The notes under the pieces are model-generated. The model saw only the letters and a list, made by a program, of their open reading frames with translations, searched no databases and was not told where the DNA came from. DNA of 12,341 nucleotides, taken from the NCBI GenBank assembly GCA_041499965.1, contig JBGQLG010000159.1:1-12341 (forward strand). The letters run 5' to 3'. The DNA comes from AR5 sp041499965. GTDB taxonomy: Bacteria > Methylomirabilota > Methylomirabilia > Rokubacteriales > CSP1-6. The position numbers and the translations under genes are program-made. Shown here in pieces: positions 6,951 to 12,341 of this stretch (positions are counted from its first letter, which is position 1; each line of letters starts with the position of its first letter).

Positions 6951-7260
6951 TCAGCGGGTGCGGCACGAATCGTGCCCGGCGGCTGCTCCCCGGGCACTCA
7001 GGGCGCGATACCCTGCCGGCGTCAGCCCGAACGCGGCCTTGAAGGTGCGCGTGAAGTGCGCCTGATCGGCGAATCCCGTTTCGCACGCCACGTCCGCCAG
7101 CGGCCGGCCGACGCGCATCCGCTGTCGCGCGAGATCGAGGCGCCGCCCGAGCAGATAGGGGCACTTCGTAGCGCGTGAGCTCCGTGATCGCCGCCAGGTC
7201 CGTGGAATGCACGACACGGGTCCGCTCCGCATCGAGGAACTGTCGAGCGCGCTCGAGAGC
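6951..7260 (-). pseudogene. AraC-family regulator remnant, truncated and frameshifted
   Basis: The C-terminal DNA-binding region of an AraC/XylS regulator can be read in two frames. From about 7260 to 7165 one frame gives LERARQFLDAERTRVVHSTD and then LAAITELTRYE, the start of the first helix-turn-helix. From 7163 to 6951 another frame gives LLGRRLDLARQRMRVGRPLA, then DVACETGFADQAHFTRTFKA, which is the linker and second helix-turn-helix. The text between TRYE and YLLGRR, about 15 residues in family members, is missing together with a frame change. An in-frame TAG at 7261-7263 and loss of the sensor domain finish the gene. Upstream it abuts the FAH-family fragment on the other strand. It can no longer encode a working regulator. 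Confidence 0.75.
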
Positions 7261-7272
7261 CTACGCTCCGAG

Positions 7273-7491
7273 ACGCGCCAGTCGAGCCACACCTCCAAGA
7301 TGATTTTTCCGGTGGACGAGTGCATCGCCGTGCTCTTGCTCGGCTTCACGATCCTGCCCGGCGACGTCATCGCCACCGGCACGCCGGAAGGCGTGGGCGC
7401 CGCGCTGGGCAAGTTCCTCAAGGCCGGCGACAGGATGGAAGCCGAGGTCGAACGCATCGGCATGCTGGCCAACAAGGTCGTCGCGCCCTGA
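7273..7491 (+). pseudogene. fumarylacetoacetate hydrolase-family C-terminal fragment
   Basis: The last 72 residues of an FAH-family protein remain: RQSSHTSKMIFPVDECIAVL, then LPGDVIATGTPEGVGAALG and FLKAGDRMEAEVERIGMLAN. The GDVIATGTPEGVG block is the family signature. Such enzymes hydrolyse or hydrate acylpyruvates and 2-keto-diene acids late in aromatic ring degradation, including the gentisate route. The conserved metal-binding acidic residues lie upstream in full-length proteins (about 230-280 residues) and are absent here. An open frame reaches back to ATG 7207, but that part is the complement of the AraC remnant, not FAH sequence. The fragment may be the leftover of a gentisate-pathway gene that belonged with the dioxygenase cluster. 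Confidence 0.75.
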
Positions 7492-7506
7492 GGGATAGCG
7501 GCAGAT

Positions 7507-7541
7507 GACGAGGCCGCGGTGAAACCCGCCGCGGCCTCGTC
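7507..7541. terminator. strong hairpin between converging genes
   Basis: GACGAGGCCGCGG (7507-7519) is perfectly complementary to CCGCGGCCTCGTC (7529-7541), giving a 13-bp GC-rich stem with a 9-nt loop. It lies 15 bp after the FAH-fragment stop and 14 bp before the stop of the small minus-strand gene, the right place for a terminator serving both directions. No T-run follows on either strand, so it would be a hairpin-only terminator or an mRNA 3'-end stabiliser. Confidence 0.55.
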
Positions 7542-7555
7542 GCCGGCCTTCCGGC

Positions 7556-7741
7556 CTATCGGAGCCGCACGCCGTTCGTGGGATCGAACGGCAGGGCCGA
7601 ACCCGTCGCGGACACCGCGGTGATCTTCACGCCGTTCTGCGGGTCGAAGCCGCCCTTGACGCGCGCCGCCTGACTCTTCCCGGCCGGCAGGTCGGCCAGC
7701 TTCTTGCGCTTCCCGTCCTTCGCCGCGCTCTTGCTCTTCAT
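7556..7741 (-). CDS. small peptide with LADLP...VKGG leader-like motif and FDPxNGV repeat
   Basis: This 61-residue product starts at ATG 7741 behind an excellent ribosome site (GAGGAGGAA, 6 nt before the start). The first 18 residues are rich in Lys, Ser and Ala. KKLADLPAGKSQAARVKGG follows, a pattern like the double-glycine leaders of exported or modified peptides. The rest contains two copies of one motif, FDPQNGVKI and FDPTNGVRL, separated by 15 residues. There is no signal peptide or membrane segment. An earlier ATG at 7771 (MNRTRRGG) lacks a comparable ribosome site. The gene lies 93 bp downstream of the short-chain dehydrogenase gene and ends at the hairpin. I do not recognise a characterised family. 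No modifying enzyme or C39 peptidase is visible in the window. Confidence 0.65.
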   Translation of the reverse strand: MKSKSAAKDGKRKKLADLPAGKSQAARVKGGFDPQNGVKITAVSATGSALPFDPTNGVRLR

Positions 7742-7834
7742 CACCGTTCCTCCTCGTCGCGTTCGGTTCACTGCACTCCTCCGCCCACGGCCTCGGGCGC
7801 GCGCCCAGGGCCGGAGCCGGGTCCACTGCCGCGC

Positions 7835-8803
7835 TCAGCCGCGCTGGATCTCGAGCGGCATCAGCGTGTCTACCAGCGAGGCGCCGCCGTCCGCGTAGAT
7901 GAGCTGGCCCGTGATCCAGGCGGAGTCGGGCGAGCAGAGCAGCGCGACGGCGTTGCCGATGTCGGCCGGGGTGCCCATGCGCCCCATCGGTGTCCAGCCG
8001 CTGGCGTGCCATTCACGGGCGGTCTGAACCACCGCATCGGGGAGCCCGTTGAGCACGCTGTCGTCGGTGAGCCCGGGGCTCACGGAGTTCACCGTGATCC
8101 CGCGCGGCGCCAGCGTCACCGCGAAGTAGCGCACCAGCGATTCCATCGCGGCTTTCGCCGCCCCCATCGCAACCCATGGCTGCCAGGTGCCCTTCCGGGC
8201 GCCGGGCGCGTAGGTGACGGCAATGATCCGACCGCCGGCGCCCATCATCGGCACTGCCTGCTGGACGCCGACGAGAAACGCCTTGGCTTGCGAGTCGAGC
8301 GCCTGGTCCCACGCCTCGAGCGAGAGCTCGAGAGGCTTCTGGTAGAACTTCGCCAGCTCCGGCCGCGCGTTGGCGACGAAGACGTCGAGCGTCCCGAAGC
8401 GCTGCCGTACCTGCGCGACCATCCGCCGGACGTCGTCGCCGCGCGAGACGTCCGCCTGCACCAGGAACCCATCCGCCCCGTGCTTGCGCACGCGCTCGAG
8501 CGTCTCCTGGGCGGCGGCTTCGTTGACGTAGTAGTGGATGGCCACCCGGGCGCCGGACTCTGCCAGCTTCAGCGCGATGCCCCGGCCGATGCCTCGTGAA
8601 CCCCCGGTGACCAGCGCGTGCTTACCCTTCAGCGACATGGCCTCCTCCTTGTCGAGGACCGCCGTGATGACCCGGGCGACGTCCTCGACGGCTTCGATGG
8701 GCTCCTTCTGTCCAGTCCTGACCCGCTCGACCACGCCGCGGAACCCGCCCTCCCCCTTGGGGAACAGCCGCACGATGAAGGTCAGGGGCCGGTCCACGCT
8801 CAT
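7835..8803 (-). CDS. SDR-family protein with small N-terminal fusion domain, catalytic Tyr absent
   Basis: This 322-residue protein reads from ATG 8803, which has GGAGGGAG upstream. Residues 1-55 (RPLTFIVRLFPKGEGGFRG, VVERVRTG, then a helix EAVEDVARVITAVL) look like a small stand-alone domain of unknown function. Residues 56-322 are a short-chain dehydrogenase: cofactor loop TGGSRGIG (66-73), acidic/polar strand end QADVSR, FGTLDVFVANAR (Asn145), and PRGITVNSVSPG. The overall sequence resembles FabL-type enoyl-ACP reductases and other SDRs. The active site is unusual. In the segment WVAMGAAK, Lys217 is kept, but the classical Tyr four residues before it is Met213 and the FabL/FabI-type position seven before is Trp210. 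The serine region reads AVTYAPGA, with Tyr nearby. It may be a non-canonical reductase or a pseudoenzyme. A second start at 8638 would give the SDR part alone (267 residues). Confidence 0.8.
   Translation of the reverse strand: MSVDRPLTFIVRLFPKGEGGFRGVVERVRTGQKEPIEAVEDVARVITAVLDKEEAMSLKGKHALVTGGSRGIGRGIALKLAESGARVAIHYYVNEAAAQETLERVRKHGADGFLVQADVSRGDDVRRMVAQVRQRFGTLDVFVANARPELAKFYQKPLELSLEAWDQALDSQAKAFLVGVQQAVPMMGAGGRIIAVTYAPGARKGTWQPWVAMGAAKAAMESLVRYFAVTLAPRGITVNSVSPGLTDDSVLNGLPDAVVQTAREWHASGWTPMGRMGTPADIGNAVALLCSPDSAWITGQLIYADGGASLVDTLMPLEIQRG
8641..8650 (-). promoter_or_regulatory. internal ribosome-binding site before the SDR domain
   Basis: AAGGAGGAGG on the minus strand lies 2 nt before ATG 8638, which begins MSLKGKHALVTGG, a normal SDR N-terminus. 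It is inside the open frame of the longer product, where it encodes the Lys-Glu-Glu of the linker. No stop codon lies between 8803 and 8638. Initiation here would yield a separate 267-residue enzyme in addition to, or instead of, the fusion. The spacing to the ATG is shorter than ideal. Confidence 0.5.
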
Positions 8804-8837
8804 CGCTCCCTCCATGCACCCGTTGTCGCACCTGGGG

Positions 8838-8881
8838 CGTTCAAGATCCGTAGAGGCCGCCGTCAAAAGTTGCGTCAAAAG
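8838..8881 (+). promoter_or_regulatory. direct repeats in the divergent promoter, candidate BTAD-regulator operator
   Basis: CGTCAAAAG occurs at 8861-8869 and again at 8873-8881, a 12-bp period; a weaker version, CGTTCAAG, is at 8838-8845, about two periods further upstream. SARP/BTAD regulators are known to bind heptamer direct repeats on one face of DNA next to the -35 region. These repeats lie in the 106-bp gap between the divergent SDR gene (start 8803) and the BTAD regulator (ATG 8910). A TATGGT at 8886-8891 could be the -10 box of the regulator. Autoregulation and control of the SDR gene are inferred. Confidence 0.45.
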
Positions 8882-8909
8882 GTGCTATGGTCGGTCTCCC
8901 ACGGGCGCC

Positions 8910-11900
8910 ATGGCGAAGCTCAGCCTCACGCTCCTCGGCGGCTTCCAGGCCCGGCTCGACCCCGGTCCGGCCCTCACCCTGCCCACTCGCAAGGCCCAGG
9001 CGCTGCTCGCGTATCTCGCGCTCCCGCTTGGGCGGGCGCACCCGCGCGACAAGCTCGCGTCGCTGCTCTGGGGCGGCATCCGGGAGGAGTCCGCGCGGGC
9101 GAGCCTGCGGCAGGCGCTATTCTCGATCCGCCGGGCGCTGGGCGAGACGGCGGGCGCGTTACGGCAGGAGGGTGACGCGCTGGCGCTGGACCCGGCGGTC
9201 GCGGACGTGGACGCGGCGGCGTTCGAGCGAGCCGTGGTGGAAGCTACGCCGGAGGCGCTGGAGCGGGCCGCGGCGATCTATCGTGGCGATCTCCTGAGCG
9301 GCTTCGCGCTGGGCGAGGCGTCGTTCGAGGAGTGGCTGCTCAGCGAGCGGGAGCGGTTGCGGGAGCTGGCAGTGGAGGCACTCGCCCGGCTGCTCGTGCA
9401 CCAGCGGAAAACCGGGACGCCGGAGACGGCGATCCAGACGGCGCTCAGGCTCCTGACGCTGGACCCGCTGCAGGAGAGCGTGCACCGGGTACTGATGCGC
9501 CTCTACGCGGACCTCGGGCGCCGGGCCGCCGCGTTGCGGCAGTACCAGCAATGCGTCAGCGTGCTTGCCCGAGAGCTCGGCGCCGAGCCGGAGGCCGAGA
9601 CCAAGGCCCTCTATCAGGAGACTCTGCGACAGCGGGCGACGCGCGCGGTGGCCACAGAGTCCGTAACGCCGGGCCAGCTGACGGGCGCGACCGTGCACCG
9701 GGCGCCGGCAGCGGGTCACGACACCACGCTGCTCGGACGCGCGGACGAGTTGGGTGCGTTGCGCAGCGCGCTGGATGTCGCATCGATCGGTGACGGTCGT
9801 GTGATGGTGGTCCTCGGCGAGGCCGGGATCGGCAAGACCCGGCTGGTCGGCGAGCTCGCCACCGAAGCGGCCCGCCGGGGCGCGATGGTACTGGTCGGCC
9901 GCTCGTACGAGTCCGAGCAGATCCTGCCCTTCAGCCCCTGGGTCGACGCGCTGCGCGCAGGACGGGTCGGCGAGGACGCGGAACTGCTCGAACGGCTGGG
10001 TTCCTCGTTACGCGGGGAGCTCTCGCGGCTCCTGCCCGAAGCAGGCCAGCCGCCCGCCGGCGGGGCCGCCGACGTCCGGCCGGTCTTCGAGAGTGTCACG
10101 CAGGTCGTCGCCGTGCTGGCCGGCCGGCAGCCACTGCTGATCGTCCTCGAAGACGTCCACTGGGCCGACGAGATGAGCGCCAGGTTAGTGGCCTTCGTCG
10201 GCCGGCGGCTGGCTGGTCGACACGCCCTGCTCGTCGCCACCGCCCGCGAGGAAGAGGTGGCCGACGTCCCGGCCGTCCGCCACGCGCTGGACGACCTGCG
10301 ACGGGACGCGCTCCTCACCACGCTGACGCTGGGGCCGTTGTCGCACGAGGACACGGTGGCGCTCGTGCGGGCGATCGCGCGGAGCGGCGATGAGGCGGCG
10401 GCCGCGCGTCTCGGCGAGCAGGCGTGGGCCACGAGCGAGGGCAACCCGTTCGTCGCCGTGGAGACCGCGCGAGCGTACGCGGAGGGCGCCGCGATCGGCA
10501 GCGGACGCGGCCTGGCGCTTCCCGAGCGGGTGCGCGACATCGTCGGCCGGCGGCTCGAGCGCCTGTCCGAGCGCGGGCAGACACTTGCCGGAGTGGCCGC
10601 CGTGATCGGCCGCGAGTTCGAGTTCGCGCTGCTGCAGCGGGCGGCCGGGCTCACGGAGGAGGACACGGCGGCCGGGGTCGAGGAGCTGGTGCGCCGGCGC
10701 GTCCTGCACGGCCTCGGCGAGCGATTCGACTTCACCCACGACCGCATCCGCGAGGTTGCGTACCACCGCGTCCTGTCCCCGCGTCGCAAGCTGTTCCATC
10801 GCCGCGTGGCTGAGGCGCTGGAAGCGCTCCGCATGGAAGGTCGCGACATCGAGCCGTTGCCGCTCGGGCTGCACTACTGCGAAGCGGAAATCTGGGACAA
10901 GGCCGTCGAATATCTGCGGCAGGCATCGAAACGAGCGGCGGAGCGGGGGGGATTTCGGGCCTCGGCGAGTTGCTCTGAGCAGGCTCTGGCCGCGGTGCGC
11001 CATCTACCGGAGAGCCGCGAGCGAACGGAACGGACGTACGACATCACGTCCGAGCTGCGTGGCGCGTTGATCCCGCTCGGCGACCTCAAGCGGCAGGTGC
11101 AGACGCTCGAGGAGATGGAGGCGATCGCCGAGGCGCTCGGCGATCGCAATCGGCTCGGCCAAGTTCTGTCGACGGCCGGCTACACCGTGGGCGCCCTCGG
11201 CGACCACCTGCGCGCAATCGACATCGCCAAGCGCGGCCGGGTCCTCGCCGAGGAGACCGGCGATCTTCATGCGCAGGTCGGCGCGGACGCCATGATGGGC
11301 CGGGCCTACTACGCGCTTGGAGACTATGCGCGCACAATCGAGACGGCGGGACGGGCTTTCGCAGCGCTGCCCGACACGCTCGCCTACGATCGCTTCGGCC
11401 GCAGGTCGACGTTCCAGGCTGTCGGCGCCCGTGTGTGGGTGGCGATGTCGCTCGCCGAGCAGGGCCACTTTGCCGAGGCGAACGCCCGGGTCGAGGAGGC
11501 GATCGCCATTGCCGACAGGGCCGAGGCCCCGCACGAGCGTGTCTGGTCGCGCTTTGGCGCCGGTCGAGTCGCGTTCGTCCAGGGTGAGCTTGACCGGGCC
11601 GCCGCCTTCCTCGAGGCGATCCTGCCCCAGGCGCGCAGCGACCTCAGCATCTACATCTCCCGGATCGCCTCGACGCTCGGCTCCGCGCACCTGCTGGCGG
11701 GACGGACTGCCGAGGCGCTGCCCCTGCTCGAGCAGGCGGCCGAGCATGGCCGCTCGATCGGCTTCATGCACGGTCACTCGCTGGTGCTGGCGCTGCTGGC
11801 GGAGGGCTACCTCCGTGCAGAGCGACTCGACGATGCGAGCCGGACCGCCGGCGACGCGCTCGCGCTGGCGCGAAAGCACGGCGAGCGCGGGTGGGAGGCG

Positions 11901-12266
11901 TTGACGCTCCGGCTCCTCGGCGAGCTCGCCGTGGAACGCTCGCCGGCGGAGGCGACCGGGCGCCTCCAGGAGGCGCTTACTCTGGCGACCGAGCTTGGCA
12001 TGCGGCCGCTGCTCGCCCACTGCCGCCTCGGCCTCGGCGAGGCCTGCCGCCATGCCGGCGACCGCGCCCGCGCGCAGAGGGAGACCGACGCTGCACTGGC
12101 GGAGTACCGCGCGCTCGGGATGCCGTACTGGACGGAGCGCGCCGAAAGGGCTCTACGCGCCGTACACTCCGGGGGAGCCGTGCGCGTGCAGGGGTTCGAC
12201 GCTACATCCTCGGAGCTGCCGTCGATGCTCGACATCCGCCGCTCTAGCAGCGAGCTAGCCGAATGA
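8910..12266 (+). CDS. large BTAD-AAA-TPR transcriptional regulator (SARP/LAL-like)
   Basis: This 1118-residue cytoplasmic regulator has an OmpR-type winged helix at about 1-97 (LTLLGGFQARLD, DKLASLLWGG, SLRQALFSIRRALG). A bacterial transcriptional activation domain follows at about 100-243 (AAIYRGDLLSGFALG, LYADLGRRAAALRQYQQC, ELGAEPEAETKALYQE). An AAA-type ATPase follows, with Walker A GEAGIGKT at 303-310 and Walker B LLIVLEDVHWAD (Asp415). After the FTHDRIREVAYHRVLSPRRK segment (about 608-627), the rest to about 1090 is helical TPR-like repeats (ALGDYARTIETAGRAF, EQGHFAEANARVEEAI, LAGRTAEALPLLEQAA). ATG 8910 is chosen because the winged helix starts immediately. The much longer upstream open frame is antisense to the SDR gene. 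No clear Shine-Dalgarno sequence precedes it, so a short-leader or leaderless mRNA is possible. The signal it senses and its targets are unknown. Confidence 0.88.
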   Translation: MAKLSLTLLGGFQARLDPGPALTLPTRKAQALLAYLALPLGRAHPRDKLASLLWGGIREESARASLRQALFSIRRALGETAGALRQEGDALALDPAVADVDAAAFERAVVEATPEALERAAAIYRGDLLSGFALGEASFEEWLLSERERLRELAVEALARLLVHQRKTGTPETAIQTALRLLTLDPLQESVHRVLMRLYADLGRRAAALRQYQQCVSVLARELGAEPEAETKALYQETLRQRATRAVATESVTPGQLTGATVHRAPAAGHDTTLLGRADELGALRSALDVASIGDGRVMVVLGEAGIGKTRLVGELATEAARRGAMVLVGRSYESEQILPFSPWVDALRAGRVGEDAELLERLGSSLRGELSRLLPEAGQPPAGGAADVRPVFESVTQVVAVLAGRQPLLIVLEDVHWADEMSARLVAFVGRRLAGRHALLVATAREEEVADVPAVRHALDDLRRDALLTTLTLGPLSHEDTVALVRAIARSGDEAAAARLGEQAWATSEGNPFVAVETARAYAEGAAIGSGRGLALPERVRDIVGRRLERLSERGQTLAGVAAVIGREFEFALLQRAAGLTEEDTAAGVEELVRRRVLHGLGERFDFTHDRIREVAYHRVLSPRRKLFHRRVAEALEALRMEGRDIEPLPLGLHYCEAEIWDKAVEYLRQASKRAAERGGFRASASCSEQALAAVRHLPESRERTERTYDITSELRGALIPLGDLKRQVQTLEEMEAIAEALGDRNRLGQVLSTAGYTVGALGDHLRAIDIAKRGRVLAEETGDLHAQVGADAMMGRAYYALGDYARTIETAGRAFAALPDTLAYDRFGRRSTFQAVGARVWVAMSLAEQGHFAEANARVEEAIAIADRAEAPHERVWSRFGAGRVAFVQGELDRAAAFLEAILPQARSDLSIYISRIASTLGSAHLLAGRTAEALPLLEQAAEHGRSIGFMHGHSLVLALLAEGYLRAERLDDASRTAGDALALARKHGERGWEALTLRLLGELAVERSPAEATGRLQEALTLATELGMRPLLAHCRLGLGEACRHAGDRARAQRETDAALAEYRALGMPYWTERAERALRAVHSGGAVRVQGFDATSSELPSMLDIRRSSSELAE

Positions 12267-12267
12267 C

Positions 12268-12290
12268 GGCGTGCCGCATGACGCACGGCG
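12268..12290. terminator. weak hairpin after the regulator gene
   Basis: CGTGC (12270-12274) pairs with GCACG (12283-12287) across an 8-nt loop, directly after the regulator stop at 12264-12266. Two further pairs are possible beyond one mismatch. There is no T-run. Its position suits a terminator, but the stem is short enough to be chance. Confidence 0.2.
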
Positions 12291-12301
12291 ACCACGATCA
12301 T

Positions 12302-12341
12302 CTGTACGTAGGGCCAAGGATGAACCCGCGCGCGTCCCGCT
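12302..12341 (+). repeat. 83-bp dispersed repeat, copy 3 (cut by window end)
   Basis: The final 40 bases match the first 40 bases of copy 1 exactly, including the T that distinguishes copy 1 from copy 2. It has the same orientation as the other copies and begins 36 bp after the regulator stop. The sequence ends inside the repeat, which is what happens when an assembler cannot extend through a multi-copy element. The remaining 43 bp and the right flank cannot be seen. Confidence 0.85.

Noticed and set aside
7207..7272. N-terminal part of the FAH-family protein from ATG 7207
   Set aside because: These codons are the complement of the AraC remnant, and no FAH similarity is visible before RQSSHTSK.
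6951..8012. 353-codon minus-strand frame from 8012 as one regulator
   Set aside because: Only its last 70 or so codons match the AraC family. The rest is the shadow of the small peptide gene, the FAH fragment and intergenic DNA.
8538..8909. Start of the BTAD regulator far upstream, inside the SDR gene
   Set aside because: This part is antisense to the SDR coding region. The winged-helix domain begins directly at ATG 8910.
1..12341. CRISPR array, tRNA, rRNA, riboswitch, transposase
   Set aside because: No regularly spaced short repeats, cloverleaf with CCA-type acceptor, conserved rRNA blocks or DDE/HUH/tyrosine recombinase protein motifs were seen on either strand.

Overview
The window is GC-rich, tightly packed bacterial DNA. 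It carries Tat-type lipid-free secretion signals, an SsuA/NMT1-type ABC importer, a cupin ring-cleavage-type dioxygenase and a very large BTAD-AAA-TPR regulator. That mix, and the regulator in particular, resembles uncultured soil bacteria of the Rokubacteria/Methylomirabilota kind. This is an inference from gene style; no rRNA or marker gene is present to prove it.

Layout. (1) 1-1767: a possible gene end at 2-61, then copy 1 of an 83-bp repeat (193-275), a secreted beta-helix protein (394-1503), the first 22 codons of a Tat-exported protein (1620-1684), and copy 2 of the repeat (1685-1767). (2) 1768-6513, plus strand: a collinear cluster. It begins with a 3-hydroxyisobutyrate dehydrogenase that has lost its N-terminal part at the repeat, and a frameshifted alpha/beta hydrolase. 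Four intact genes follow: gentisate-1,2-dioxygenase-like bicupin, ABC substrate-binding protein, permease and ATPase. The last four are joined by 4-nt overlaps or a 4-nt gap, so uptake of an aromatic or related acid and its oxidation were probably transcribed together. (3) 6526-7491: a small zinc-ribbon membrane protein (DUF983) behind the remnant of an AraC regulator, abutting the C-terminal remnant of a fumarylacetoacetate-hydrolase-family gene. (4) 7556-8803, minus strand: a 61-residue peptide with a leader-like GG motif and an internal repeat, and a short-chain dehydrogenase that lacks the usual catalytic Tyr and is fused in frame to a small N-terminal domain. (5) 8804-12266: a divergent promoter region with direct repeats, then the 1118-residue BTAD regulator. 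(6) 12302-12341: a third copy of the repeat, cut off by the window end.

The main theme is decay and rearrangement. Five genes are truncated or frameshifted, and two of the breakpoints coincide with the edges of the 83-bp repeat. Repeat-mediated recombination could produce this, but so could a metagenome assembly joining unrelated loci at a repeat; the sequence alone cannot separate the two. I found no tRNA, rRNA, CRISPR array or recognisable transposase or integrase gene.
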